64,000 bases of DNA. It comes from an uncultured Cohaesibacter sp. (GTDB lineage Bacteria; Pseudomonadota; Alphaproteobacteria; Rhizobiales; Cohaesibacteraceae). Numbering within the stretch: the first letter of the stretch is position 1; each line of letters starts with the position of its first letter. Below are positions 26,659 through 35,740 of this stretch, piece by piece. The stretch is taken from assembly GCF_963676275.1 (NCBI RefSeq), contig NZ_OY781091.1:2148775-2212774 (forward strand), given 5' to 3'. The translations under genes were made by a program, and so were the position numbers. The notes beneath the pieces were generated by a model, which saw only the letters and a program-made list of their open reading frames with translations, was not told where the DNA came from and ran no database searches.

Positions 26659-26927
26659 GCGATCCTTCTGACGAAAGCTTTATCCGGGGCGCAATGCAAC
26701 CAATCCAGTTGCGTTGCTCCGGATAGTCTGTATAAAGAGCGTTATTGCCAGAAAAAGACGAGAATGTCTCGCTGATGCTTCGCTATCAGCCTTGACTGGC
26801 AAAGAAGAACACCCAAATTTGAGTTTTGATGCCGCGCAGCTTATCTCTGTGTGGCATTCTCTATATCATGCGTCCTGTCATGCGGGCGCAAAAGAGCATG
26901 ATAGGAAAGGAAACAGGTTAGACTTAC

Positions 26928-27635
26928 ATGAAAAAAAGGGATGTCGGTAAACTTGAGGAGCATCTCGGCTACAGGTTCAAAGACAAAAACCAGCTGGAGC
27001 GGGCGTTAAGCCATTCCAGTACTGTTGCATCTCCGCGTCTGCAGGTTGATCAGACCTATCAGCGCCATGAATTTCTTGGAGACCGGGTTCTGGCCGTCAC
27101 TGTTGCTGAAATGTTGCTTAGTGCCTTTCCCAAGGCAGATGAAGGGGAACTGGCCCGTCGTTTCAATGGTCTGGTGCGCAATGAGACTTGCGCCGAAGTG
27201 GCCAGAGAAATCGGCTTGGGACCCTATATCCGCCTTGGCGAGGGAGAAGCGCAGGCTGGCGGTCGCAAGAAGGAAGCCATTCTTGGAGACGTTTGCGAAG
27301 CGGTCATCGGCGCCATCTATATCGATGGCGGTTTTGATAAGGCACGTTCTATCGTAAGGCACTATTGGGAAAGGCGCATGCTGGAATGGTCCGGCCCGTT
27401 GCGCGATGCCAAAACCACCTTGCAGGAATGGGTTCAGGGCAACAAGCTGCCGCCGCCGACTTATCGTCTGGTCGAGCGTACCGGCCCTGACCATGAGCCT
27501 GAATTCACCTTGAATGTCGAGGTTCCCACGCTGGAACCGGCGCAGGGCAAAGGCCCCTCCAAACGCATTGCCGAGCAGGATGCTGCCCGGACCATGCTCA
27601 TCAGAGAAGGACAGTGGAGCGCGGACGTCAAGTAA
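26928..27635 (+). CDS. rnc: Ribonuclease III
   Basis: Cuts double-stranded RNA in rRNA maturation and mRNA control. 235 residues. The catalytic signature HEFLGDRVLAV is near residue 46 and the second acidic cluster GDVCEAVIGAIYIDGG near 120; the dsRNA-binding domain fills the last 70 residues (DAKTTLQEWVQG, then KGPSKRIAEQDAA). All acidic metal ligands are present. era follows, as in many proteobacteria. Confidence 0.95.
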   Translation: MKKRDVGKLEEHLGYRFKDKNQLERALSHSSTVASPRLQVDQTYQRHEFLGDRVLAVTVAEMLLSAFPKADEGELARRFNGLVRNETCAEVAREIGLGPYIRLGEGEAQAGGRKKEAILGDVCEAVIGAIYIDGGFDKARSIVRHYWERRMLEWSGPLRDAKTTLQEWVQGNKLPPPTYRLVERTGPDHEPEFTLNVEVPTLEPAQGKGPSKRIAEQDAARTMLIREGQWSADVK

Positions 27636-27698
27636 CGTCGCCCTCCGATCACCTCATACGGAACGATGCAAAGCTCGTTCTTCAACACAAGGACTTTC

Positions 27699-28637
27699 AT
27701 GTCAGATACATCCTCTCAATTGCCCGGCGCTGATATGCCGGAAAATGAAACCCAATGCGGCTATGTCGCCCTGATCGGTGCTCCGAATGCGGGTAAATCG
27801 ACCCTTGTCAATGAACTGGTCGGCTCCAAGGTCTCCATCGTGACGCATAAGGTGCAGACCACCCGGTCCCTCATTCGCGGCATTGCGCTCAAGGAAAACA
27901 AGCAGGTCATCTTTGTAGATACCCCCGGCATCTTCGCGCCCAAGCGCCGTCTGGAGACGGCCATGGTCAATACCGCATGGGGAGGGGCGAAAGACGCCGA
28001 TGTGATCGGTATGATCGTTGATGCACGCAAGGGTGTGAATGAGCAGATCGAGAATATTCTCGACCGACTGAAGGACATCAAGCTGCCCAAGGTGCTCATT
28101 CTCAACAAGATCGATCTGGTGAAACGCGACAGCCTGCTGGCCTTGGCCCAGCAGCTCAATGATCGCATTGACTTTGACCAGACCTTCATGGTTTCGGCGC
28201 TCAATGGCGACCATACCGACGATCTGATGGATTATTTCGCCGACCATATGCCGAAAGGGCCGTGGCTCTATCCTGAAGACATGATCTCGGATCTGCCCAT
28301 GCGCCAGCTGGCTGCGGAAATCACCCGTGAGAAGGTGTTCCTGCGTCTGCATCAGGAACTGCCATACGCATCCACGGTCGAGACCGAGAAATGGGAGCAG
28401 AAGCCGGACGGCTCTGTCCGTATCGAGCAGGTGCTCTATGTCGAGCGGGCAAATCAGAAAATGATCGTTCTTGGCAAGGGCGGCAGCACGATCAAGGCGA
28501 TTTCCACGGCGGCCCGCAAGGAGCTGATGGAACTGCTGGAAACCAATGTGCATTTGTTCCTTTTTGTTAAGGTTCGGGAGCGTTGGGTCGATGATCCTGA
28601 ACGATACCGCGAAATGGGTATTGACTTTCCAGTTTAG
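27699..28637 (+). CDS. era: GTPase Era
   Basis: An essential GTPase of 30S subunit maturation. From the ATG at 27699 it is 312 residues: G1 GAPNAGKST, G3 DTPGIF, G4 NKID, then the KH domain with ERANQKMIVLGKGGSTIK that binds the 3' end of 16S rRNA. An in-frame ATG at 27666 lies upstream, but it lacks family support. Immediately after rnc, it forms the classic rnc-era pair. Confidence 0.95.
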   Translation: MSDTSSQLPGADMPENETQCGYVALIGAPNAGKSTLVNELVGSKVSIVTHKVQTTRSLIRGIALKENKQVIFVDTPGIFAPKRRLETAMVNTAWGGAKDADVIGMIVDARKGVNEQIENILDRLKDIKLPKVLILNKIDLVKRDSLLALAQQLNDRIDFDQTFMVSALNGDHTDDLMDYFADHMPKGPWLYPEDMISDLPMRQLAAEITREKVFLRLHQELPYASTVETEKWEQKPDGSVRIEQVLYVERANQKMIVLGKGGSTIKAISTAARKELMELLETNVHLFLFVKVRERWVDDPERYREMGIDFPV

Positions 28638-28995
28638 ATTGTGATTCGCCGTTGATGCGACGAAAATTGCACCAATAAGGTGTTGTATTGCAATGATTTA
28701 GTAATGGCTGCGCAGACGAAAGTTTGCGTGGCCATATTTGTATTTACAGAAGTATTTAGACTTCAAATTGTCCGTATTTGGCCATAATTATGCTACAAAA
28801 GTTAAAGTGTTAACTATAAAAGTTAACCTTAATTCTAAATAGCTGTGGTTTTTATTGGGCCGAGAGGGTTGTGTGGGACAGATTTCACTGGTCAGGAATT
28901 GATTGAAACCTGACAGGTCAATATTACTAGGGTCAGAACTTACAGTAGCAAGAAAGTTGTCAAGTTAATTCCAATCACTGGATGGAACCCAAATA
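28638..28995. other. Intergenic region between era and the secreted protein gene
   Basis: About 360 bases, AT-rich in the middle, with GTTAA-type repeats near 28800-28830. An inverted repeat GTCAGG (28891-28896) / CCTGAC (28909-28914) lies near the downstream gene. No small gene is supported. It probably holds the promoter of the two peptidoglycan-binding genes. Confidence 0.45.
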
Positions 28996-29646
28996 ATGAC
29001 CAGCACCATAGTAAAGACCGCAATTTTGCTTAGTACCCTAGTTCCTGTTTCATTGGTAGCCACTTATGCATTTTCCGCATCCAACACGATAGAAGTCGCA
29101 ACCGCCGAACAGGCGAGATTGCAGTGGGAAGGCGAGGGAAGCACGGCGCAGCAAGGCGAAACTGAAGATGATTTGACCCAATGGGAAAAGGATTTCTCTC
29201 ATTGGCAGCGTGTTCAGGAACATGATAACATTCAAGAATATAAATATTATCTCAGGGCCTTCCCGAATGGTGAGTTCGCCGATATTGCGAGATCGCGCAT
29301 TGATATCCTGATGGCAGAGCAGAGGGCCGATGATCATTCGCGACTTGTGCGAGTACAGCGCGCAAGCGAAGTGGATGAAGATGCTTTCATCACACCCAGT
29401 GAGGCTATCGAGATCGAAGCCAGGCTCGCCGCCATTGGTTATGATATTGGGCGGGTCGACGGAGAGTTCAAGCAGAACACTCGGGATGCAATCAAAGACT
29501 GGCAAGAAACCAACGGACTTCCTAATAATGGTTTCTTAAACTGGACACAGTATAATTTGCTATGCAGAAATACTGAAGAACAGTTTATTCAATGGAGGAA
29601 TGACAATCCTTCAGTGAAGATCATGGAAGCCCAATCAACGAACTAA
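28996..29646 (+). CDS. Secreted peptidoglycan-binding-domain protein, paralogue 1
   Basis: 216 residues. The signal peptide covers residues 1-28 (hydrophobic core LLSTLVPVSLVATYAFSA). A helical hairpin follows with QEYKYYLRAFPNGEFADIARSRI, the YLxxFPxGxFAxxAxxRI pattern seen in many alphaproteobacterial envelope proteins, and then a PG_binding_1 domain (EARLAAIGYDIGRVDGEFKQ, then TRDAIKDWQETNGLP). It has no catalytic domain, so it probably binds cell wall or a partner. It is a tandem paralogue of the next gene, with the same domain order. It interrupts the usual era-recO adjacency. Confidence 0.8.
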   Translation: MTSTIVKTAILLSTLVPVSLVATYAFSASNTIEVATAEQARLQWEGEGSTAQQGETEDDLTQWEKDFSHWQRVQEHDNIQEYKYYLRAFPNGEFADIARSRIDILMAEQRADDHSRLVRVQRASEVDEDAFITPSEAIEIEARLAAIGYDIGRVDGEFKQNTRDAIKDWQETNGLPNNGFLNWTQYNLLCRNTEEQFIQWRNDNPSVKIMEAQSTN

Positions 29647-29772
29647 TCACCAAGAAACTGCGTTTGGCAGAATACTAGCGATCACACTTGAACAGACTGC
29701 AAGCAAACCGGATGTTCTTCCTCTTCAAGTCTGATGTCTGCCCGAACAACGGATAATCAACAGGAGCAAATA

Positions 29773-30429
29773 ATGTTGAAAGCCGCCGCTATAGCAGGAG
29801 TTTCGCTGTCGGCCCTTGTATTGTGTTTTTCTTACAGTGCAAATGCGCAGCAGATGACTGATACGGCCACCCCTCAAAGAAGCGGGGGGACTATGCAGGT
29901 TGCCGCAAGCGATTCGATCGAAGCTGAAAAACTACGTTGGGAGCGAGATTTCGCGCTTTGGCAACAAGTTGAAAAAGACCATGTTGTTGAAGAGTATAAT
30001 GCCTATCTGCACATGTTCCCAACCGGTGAGTTCGCAGAAATTGCCAAAGAACGTATCAAGCAGCTGACTGCAAAGAAATTTGAATCTTCGACGCCTTCTG
30101 CTGCACAGCCTACCAAAAAGGCATCAGCTGACGACGAAGCGATGTTCATGACTGAAATGGAAGCGCTTGAAATTCAGGCAAGGCTGACCTCGATCGGTTA
30201 TGACACGGGTTCCATTGATGGTGTTTTGGGGCGCCATACACGTCGTGCCATCTTTACCTGGCAACGTGACAATCAACTGCCAATGAGCGGATTTATCAGC
30301 TTTGAGCAGATGGAATCTCTCAGCAGCCAGTCTGAAGCGCACTATACCGAGTGGCTGAGCGAACATGGCCATGAAAATAGCCGCTTGAGACTTCTTGTCG
30401 AGAAGCAGAATGCTCAGCGCAGCAACTGA
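29773..30429 (+). CDS. Secreted peptidoglycan-binding-domain protein, paralogue 2
   Basis: 218 residues from the ATG at 29773, whose CAGGAG ribosome binding site decides the start (an ATG at 29734 is in frame but lacks one). Signal peptide cleaves near ANAQQ. The hairpin EEYNAYLHMFPTGEFAEIAKERI and the PG_binding_1 part (QARLTSIGYDTGSIDGVLGR, then TRRAIFTWQRDNQLP) align throughout with paralogue 1, and both carry the W-E-x-D-F-x-x-W stretch ahead of the hairpin. This points to tandem duplication followed by divergence. Function is unknown beyond probable cell-wall binding. Confidence 0.8.
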   Translation: MLKAAAIAGVSLSALVLCFSYSANAQQMTDTATPQRSGGTMQVAASDSIEAEKLRWERDFALWQQVEKDHVVEEYNAYLHMFPTGEFAEIAKERIKQLTAKKFESSTPSAAQPTKKASADDEAMFMTEMEALEIQARLTSIGYDTGSIDGVLGRHTRRAIFTWQRDNQLPMSGFISFEQMESLSSQSEAHYTEWLSEHGHENSRLRLLVEKQNAQRSN

Positions 30430-30546
30430 GCCTGAACCAATTGGTTCACTACATGCAGGAGGCATGCGCGTGATAGCTCATCATTACGCGCGCGCATGCT
30501 CGAATATTCCTTTTCTTTTCCCACAAATCACGCCACATTCGTCGCC

Positions 30547-31287
30547 ATGGAATGGACCGACGAAGCGATAATTCTAGGCACGAAAAGACATGGCGAAACT
30601 TCCGTTTTGCTGGAAGTCATGACGCGTGACCATGGTCGCGTTTTCGGGCTGGTGAAAGGTGGGCGTTCGCGCCGTATGCAGCCGGTTTTGCAATTGGGAA
30701 ACAGCCTCACACTGACTTGGCGGGCTAGGCTGGAAAACCATCTTGGACAATTGGCAATTGAGCTGACCACCTCGCGGGCTGCCAATCTGATGGCAACGCC
30801 CATGGGTACCTACGGCATCCAGTTTATCGCCGATCTCACCCGACTTTTGCCCGAGCGTATGCCTCATCCCTATATATTTCAGGCTCTTAGTGTCATTGTC
30901 GATGCCTTTGAGGAGGGTGATGTCGCCGGCGAGTTGATGATCCGCTACGAACTCGCGATGCTCGCGGAGCTGGGCTTCGGGCTGGATCTGGACCGCTGCG
31001 CAGCAACAGGGCAAGAGACCGACCTCATCTATGTATCTCCCAAATCGGGCAGGGCGGTTTGTCGCGAGGCCGGGCAGCCCTATCATGATCGTTTGTTGCC
31101 CTTGCCAGCATTCCTGCATGGCAAGGCCCAGTCGAACCGTCTTTCCTTTGACGAACTGGCAGACGGTTTCTCCCTGACCTCCCATTTTCTGGAGCGCCAT
31201 GTCTATCGCCCACTGGAGCGGCATGAACCGGACTTGCGCAAAAATTTCATAGAAGCGGTGCGTAAGGATTTGTCTCTGGATGACTGA
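30547..31287 (+). CDS. recO: DNA repair protein RecO
   Basis: Loads RecA with RecR in the RecFOR pathway. 246 residues from the ATG at 30547: OB-fold N-terminus (EWTDEAIILGTKRHGETSVLLE), a helical core, and a C-terminal zone with CAATGQETDLIYVSPKSGRAV typical of alphaproteobacterial RecO. The upstream ATG at 30496 is unlikely because its extension does not match the family. It lies in the rnc-era-recO cluster, here separated from era by the two peptidoglycan-binding genes. Confidence 0.92.
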   Translation: MEWTDEAIILGTKRHGETSVLLEVMTRDHGRVFGLVKGGRSRRMQPVLQLGNSLTLTWRARLENHLGQLAIELTTSRAANLMATPMGTYGIQFIADLTRLLPERMPHPYIFQALSVIVDAFEEGDVAGELMIRYELAMLAELGFGLDLDRCAATGQETDLIYVSPKSGRAVCREAGQPYHDRLLPLPAFLHGKAQSNRLSFDELADGFSLTSHFLERHVYRPLERHEPDLRKNFIEAVRKDLSLDD

Positions 31288-31492
31288 CCTGCGCGATGCC
31301 GCCCGATGCCTGGCAGCTGTCAAGATCAGGGCCGACAATCGCTCCGTCTTTCGCCTTGCTGGCGATCATATCGCCACCTGCGGGCGTAAGCGGAGGGGCG
31401 GAAACAACAACAGCGGCGGTAATCCTGAGGAATGTGGGTGATTCGAGATGCAAACAATTGCACGAATCGCCCTTTTTCTATAACCAACCTGC

Positions 31493-33733
31493 ATGGGAAA
31501 AGATTTAGTAACTTCAGGCGAGTTTGAAAGCATCAACCTGCGCGAAGCGCTGGAAGAGCGATATCTGGCTTACGCCTTGTCAACGATTACGCAGCGCGCG
31601 CTGCCAGATGTCCGCGATGGCCTCAAGCCGGTGCATCGGCGTATTCTCTATGCCATGCGGCAACTCAAGATGGACCCTTCTGGCGGCTTCAAAAAGTCTG
31701 CCCGAGTGGTCGGTGATGTAATCGGTAAATATCACCCGCATGGTGATACGGCCGTTTATGATGCCATGGTGCGTCTGGCGCAGGGATTTGCTTCCCGCTA
31801 TCCGATGGTGGATGGACAGGGCAACTTCGGCAATATCGACGGCGACAGCGCGGCTGCCATGCGTTATACCGAAGCCCGCATGACCGAAGTCGCCCGCCTG
31901 ATGATGGAAGGGCTGGACGAAGACGCAGTCGATTTCCGCGAGACCTATGACAACGAGGATAAGGAACCCGTTGTCATGCCCGCCAATTTTCCCAATTTGC
32001 TGGCAAATGGCTCCAGCGGCATTGCCGTTGGCATGGCGACTTCGATCCCGCCGCACAATGTTTCCGAGCTGTGCGAAGCGTCGCTGCATCTGATCAAATA
32101 TCCCGATTGCACCGACGAAAAATTGCTCGATCTCATGCCCGGACCGGATTTCCCAACCGGCGGTGTGATCGTTGAGCCCAAGGCGCAAATTCTGGAAGCC
32201 TACAAGACCGGCCGCGGCGGCTTTCGTGTGCGCGCCAAATGGCAGATCGAACAGTTGCCCCGTGGGGCGTGGCAGATCATCGTTACAGAAATTCCCTATC
32301 AGGTGCAGAAATCACGCCTGATCGAGCGCATTGCCGATCTCATTCAAAATCGCAAGCTGCCGCTTCTGGTCGATGTGCGCGATGAATCGGCTGAAGATAT
32401 CCGAGTGGTGCTGGAGCCAAAGAGCCGCACCGTCGATCCGGACCTGATGATGGAAGCTTTGTTCAAGCTGACGGATCTGGAAAGCCGGATTTCGCTCAAC
32501 ATGAATGTGTTGACCGAACATGGCGTGCCGCGCGTGCTTGGTGTGCGAGAAGTGTTGCGGCAATGGCTCAATCATCGGCGCGAGGTGCTTCAGCGCCGCT
32601 CACGTTTCCGTCTGGGCAAGATCGAACATCGCCTTGAAGTGCTTGACGGCTATCTGATTGCCTATCTCAATCTCGATGAAGTGATCCGCATCATCCGCTA
32701 TGAGGATGAGCCCAAAGCGGAGCTGATGAAGAGCTTCAGCCTGTCTGAAGTGCAGGCCGAAGCGATCCTCAACATGCGTTTGCGCTCCTTGCGCAAGCTT
32801 GAGGAAATCGAGATCCGCACCGAGCATGACAATCTGAGCAAGGAACGCGCCGAACTGTTGGCCATGCTCGATTCCGAAGAGCTGCAGTGGAACCGGATTG
32901 CGCAGGAAATTCGCGAGATCTACAAATTGTTCGGGCCCGATACCGAGCTTGGCCGCAGGCGGTCGCATTTCGGCGAAGCCAGCGATCGCGATATCGAGGA
33001 TATCAATCTGGCCATGGTCGAGCGCGAGCCGGTAACGCTGGTGCTCTCCGAGAAGGGCTGGATCCGCGCCATGAAGGGCCATATCAGCGATCTCGACAGC
33101 CTGAATTTCAAGGATGGCGACAAGCTTAAATTTGCCGTTCAGGCCGAAACCACCGACAAGCTGCTGCTGATGGGAACGAATGGCCGTTTCTTCACCATTC
33201 AGGCGGACAAGTTGCCCGGTGGTCGCGGGCATGGCGAACCGATCCGCGTGATCATCGATATGGAGCCCGGTGTTGATGTGGTCGACATGTTTGTGCATGT
33301 GCCCGATCGCAAGCTCTTGGTGGTGGCAACAGACGGGCGCGGCTTTATAACCAGCGAGGAAAGCCTCGTTGCCAACACCCGCAAGGGCAAACAGGTGCTC
33401 AATGTTTCCGCGCCCGTAGAAGCCAAGCTTTGCAAGATTTCCGATGGTGACCGCATCGCCGTGATTGGTGAAAACCGCAAGATGCTGATTTTCAATCTTG
33501 AGCAGTTGCCGGAAATGGCGCGCGGTCGTGGCGTCATGCTTCAGCGCTACAAGGATGGCGGCATTTCCGATGCCATCGTCTTCAAGGGCGATGAAGGTCT
33601 GACATGGAAAGACAGCTCGGGCCGCAGCTACCAGAGATCGCTGGATGATCTCGCCGAATGGCTCGGCGAGCGCGGGCAGGCCGGCAGGTTGCCGCCAAAT
33701 GGCTTCCCGAGAAGCAACAAATTCGAGAATTAA
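31493..33733 (+). CDS. parC: DNA topoisomerase IV subunit A
   Basis: Decatenates daughter chromosomes with ParE. 746 residues. The breakage-reunion domain holds the [20 protein letters not shown] entry and the catalytic tyrosine in [14 protein letters not shown] (near residue 124); the quinolone-region helix [14 protein letters not shown] is unaltered at the serine/threonine zone as far as I can judge. The C-terminal beta-pinwheel is shorter than in GyrA, and the GyrA box is absent, which supports ParC rather than GyrA. Confidence 0.93.
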   Translation: MGKDLVTSGEFESINLREALEERYLAYALSTITQRALPDVRDGLKPVHRRILYAMRQLKMDPSGGFKKSARVVGDVIGKYHPHGDTAVYDAMVRLAQGFASRYPMVDGQGNFGNIDGDSAAAMRYTEARMTEVARLMMEGLDEDAVDFRETYDNEDKEPVVMPANFPNLLANGSSGIAVGMATSIPPHNVSELCEASLHLIKYPDCTDEKLLDLMPGPDFPTGGVIVEPKAQILEAYKTGRGGFRVRAKWQIEQLPRGAWQIIVTEIPYQVQKSRLIERIADLIQNRKLPLLVDVRDESAEDIRVVLEPKSRTVDPDLMMEALFKLTDLESRISLNMNVLTEHGVPRVLGVREVLRQWLNHRREVLQRRSRFRLGKIEHRLEVLDGYLIAYLNLDEVIRIIRYEDEPKAELMKSFSLSEVQAEAILNMRLRSLRKLEEIEIRTEHDNLSKERAELLAMLDSEELQWNRIAQEIREIYKLFGPDTELGRRRSHFGEASDRDIEDINLAMVEREPVTLVLSEKGWIRAMKGHISDLDSLNFKDGDKLKFAVQAETTDKLLLMGTNGRFFTIQADKLPGGRGHGEPIRVIIDMEPGVDVVDMFVHVPDRKLLVVATDGRGFITSEESLVANTRKGKQVLNVSAPVEAKLCKISDGDRIAVIGENRKMLIFNLEQLPEMARGRGVMLQRYKDGGISDAIVFKGDEGLTWKDSSGRSYQRSLDDLAEWLGERGQAGRLPPNGFPRSNKFEN

Positions 33734-33737
33734 TAAA

Positions 33738-33761
33738 GCACCGGGCATCGCCCGGTGTTTT
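33738..33761. terminator. Terminator between parC and the EEP-family gene
   Basis: CACCGGGC and GCCCGGTG around ATC, followed by TTTTC. It ends parC transcription. Confidence 0.85.
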
Positions 33762-33789
33762 CATTTCGGAGCCTTCGTCGACTGGGAAT

Positions 33790-34821
33790 TCAAGGGAATT
33801 TGGGTATATACAGCGTACCGGCAATGGGCCAGTGATCGCCGATGGGGGCCGAGATGCGGACCACATAACCCACCCCGATTTGCGGGCTGGTGAAAAAGTG
33901 ATCAAGGCTCAGGAATGCTGGCAGTTGCAGATGCTTGATAACCGAATTGGGCGAGGGGAAGGTTGGCAGCAATCTGTCTCTGCGCCACATGGCGGTTTCT
34001 TGGGAAAAGTCCCGCAGGCGAAAGGCCCAGCCGGTCGAGTTGAAGTCACCGGCAAGCACCTGCAATGGCCATTTCTTTCTTTCACTTTTAATGATCTGGG
34101 TGAGCTTTTCCAATTGGCCCTGTTTTTCTGTGAGGGGCAATGGCCAGGTCAGGTGGACATTATAAAGGCGAAATGGCTGCGCCCCCTTGGGATGGACCGT
34201 TGCAGCCAGAAGCTTGCCATGCAGCGGATTGCGCTGGCTTGATGATCCAAGCTGGTAGGATTTGATATCCGTGATCCGGTGCTTGGAGAGAATGCCGAGA
34301 GAACAGACGCGCCAGGACTGGCAGGTGGCCTGATGCGGATAGGCCCTCTTGAGATCAGGTTGGTTTCGGAACCGTTTTGGTGCGAATTCCTGCAAGGTAA
34401 CGATATCGGGATTGGCCTTTATCACCGTGTCGGCAAGGCCCTGCCTGTCCCACGTACCCATATAGATATTAAAGCTCATCAGCCTGACAGGCTCTGTTGT
34501 GCCCTGAATAGCTTTATAATCAGCGGGATCCTCTTCGGTGAGGCGGCCCAGAATTTCCGGCCCCAGAACAATCAGTGAGCAGAATAGGATGAAGACAACC
34601 AGCTTGCGGCCATAGATCTTCAGCGCCGAAAGGGAAGTTGGCCAGATAAAACTGGCAGCAAGGGCAATGAAACCCAGCGCCATGATGACAAGCTGGAAGT
34701 GATTGATCACATCAAAGAGAGGGATAAAGGCCCCCAGAAGCGCAAAGACCGAAATGACTGCACCGGAGGCGATACCCGCAAGGATGCAGAAATCGAGTAG
34801 TTTGCGTATTTTGATGAACAT
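33790..34821 (-). CDS. Membrane-anchored endonuclease/exonuclease/phosphatase-family protein
   Basis: 343 residues. Three membrane helices cover about residues 12-100, and an EEP catalytic domain follows. Its Mg-site residues are seen in order: FNIY, LQEFAP, NVHLTWP, AGDFNS, LDHFF and GDHWP. Such proteins may be sphingomyelinase-like phosphodiesterases, nucleases or phosphatases; the membrane tether and extracytoplasmic placement suggest action on a secreted or envelope substrate. It is convergent with parC. The substrate is unknown. Confidence 0.85.
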   Translation of the reverse strand: MFIKIRKLLDFCILAGIASGAVISVFALLGAFIPLFDVINHFQLVIMALGFIALAASFIWPTSLSALKIYGRKLVVFILFCSLIVLGPEILGRLTEEDPADYKAIQGTTEPVRLMSFNIYMGTWDRQGLADTVIKANPDIVTLQEFAPKRFRNQPDLKRAYPHQATCQSWRVCSLGILSKHRITDIKSYQLGSSSQRNPLHGKLLAATVHPKGAQPFRLYNVHLTWPLPLTEKQGQLEKLTQIIKSERKKWPLQVLAGDFNSTGWAFRLRDFSQETAMWRRDRLLPTFPSPNSVIKHLQLPAFLSLDHFFTSPQIGVGYVVRISAPIGDHWPIAGTLYIPKFP

Positions 34822-34900
34822 TCAATCCTCGTTACCGTTGCTTGTCTTGTCTTTCGCAGCTATCAACTGTCGCGAAAGACAAAAACATCAGAAATGAGAA

Positions 34901-35677
34901 TTAATCAAGGCAGATCCAACCATCAGCGCCCAATACTTCAAGCGGTTTGAAGCGGGTCTTGTAGGACATTTTATGGGAATCCTTGACCCAATAGCCCAGA
35001 TATACATAAGACAGGCCAAGTTCTATTGCTTGCCGGATATGGTCTAATATGATGTAGGTGCCCAGACTGCGGCGCTCCATCTCGGGCGAGAAAAAGCTGT
35101 AGACCATCGAAGTTGCATCATCGAGAATGTCGGTCAATGTGACAGCCAGCAATTCGCCGTCTGCGCTGCCGGTGATGCCATGCCCTTCAACACGTCGTCT
35201 ATATTCGACCACCATGGTCTCGATATGCGATTCCTCGATCATGGCAATATAGTCGGCCTCAGACATTTCGACCATGCCGCCGTCATCATGGCGCGAACGC
35301 AGATAACGGTGAAAGAGCGCATATTGCTCTGACGTCGCCGATGCCGGCTTGATGATGCGAACGATGTCAGAATTGCGCTTGAGCAATTTTCGCTGATTTC
35401 TGGAAAACTGGAATTGAGGCACAACGACACGAACGGATTTACAGGCCTTGCAATCCGGGCAAGCAGGCCGATAGGCAATGGTCTGGCTTCGGCGAAATCC
35501 ACCAACAGATAAAAGATCGTTGAGATTTCTGGCTTCGGCCCCGACAAGATAGGTAAAAATTTTCCGCTCTTGCCGATCCTCCAGATAAGGACAGGCTTGT
35601 GGTGATGTCAGATAGAATTGAGGGCTGTCGAAGGCGTGTCGAGTCATTTGGGTTAATGGTTCCTGGTTGGAAATCAT
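34901..35677 (-). CDS. bpt: Aspartate/glutamate leucyltransferase
   Basis: Attaches leucine to N-terminal Asp or Glu residues, marking proteins for ClpAP via the N-end rule. 258 residues with the N-terminal CPYLEDRQERKIFTYL and the CPDCKACKSVRV cysteine cluster, and a C-terminal GNAT-like transferase fold (YIILDHIRQAIELGLSYVYLGYW). The ATG at 35677 is used; the ATG at 35647 is an alternative near the family's usual beginning. It is the bacterial Bpt/Ate type, not the eukaryotic arginyltransferase. Confidence 0.9.
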   Translation of the reverse strand: MISNQEPLTQMTRHAFDSPQFYLTSPQACPYLEDRQERKIFTYLVGAEARNLNDLLSVGGFRRSQTIAYRPACPDCKACKSVRVVVPQFQFSRNQRKLLKRNSDIVRIIKPASATSEQYALFHRYLRSRHDDGGMVEMSEADYIAMIEESHIETMVVEYRRRVEGHGITGSADGELLAVTLTDILDDATSMVYSFFSPEMERRSLGTYIILDHIRQAIELGLSYVYLGYWVKDSHKMSYKTRFKPLEVLGADGWICLD

Positions 35678-35740
35678 CAAACCACGATTGATCGGCCAAG
35701 AAAAGTAATACTGAGGTCTATAGAGAATTATCCTAAAGCA

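Noticed and set aside
31296-31508. Short open frame between recO and parC
   Set aside because: It overlaps the parC start, has no ribosome binding site, and no recognisable content.
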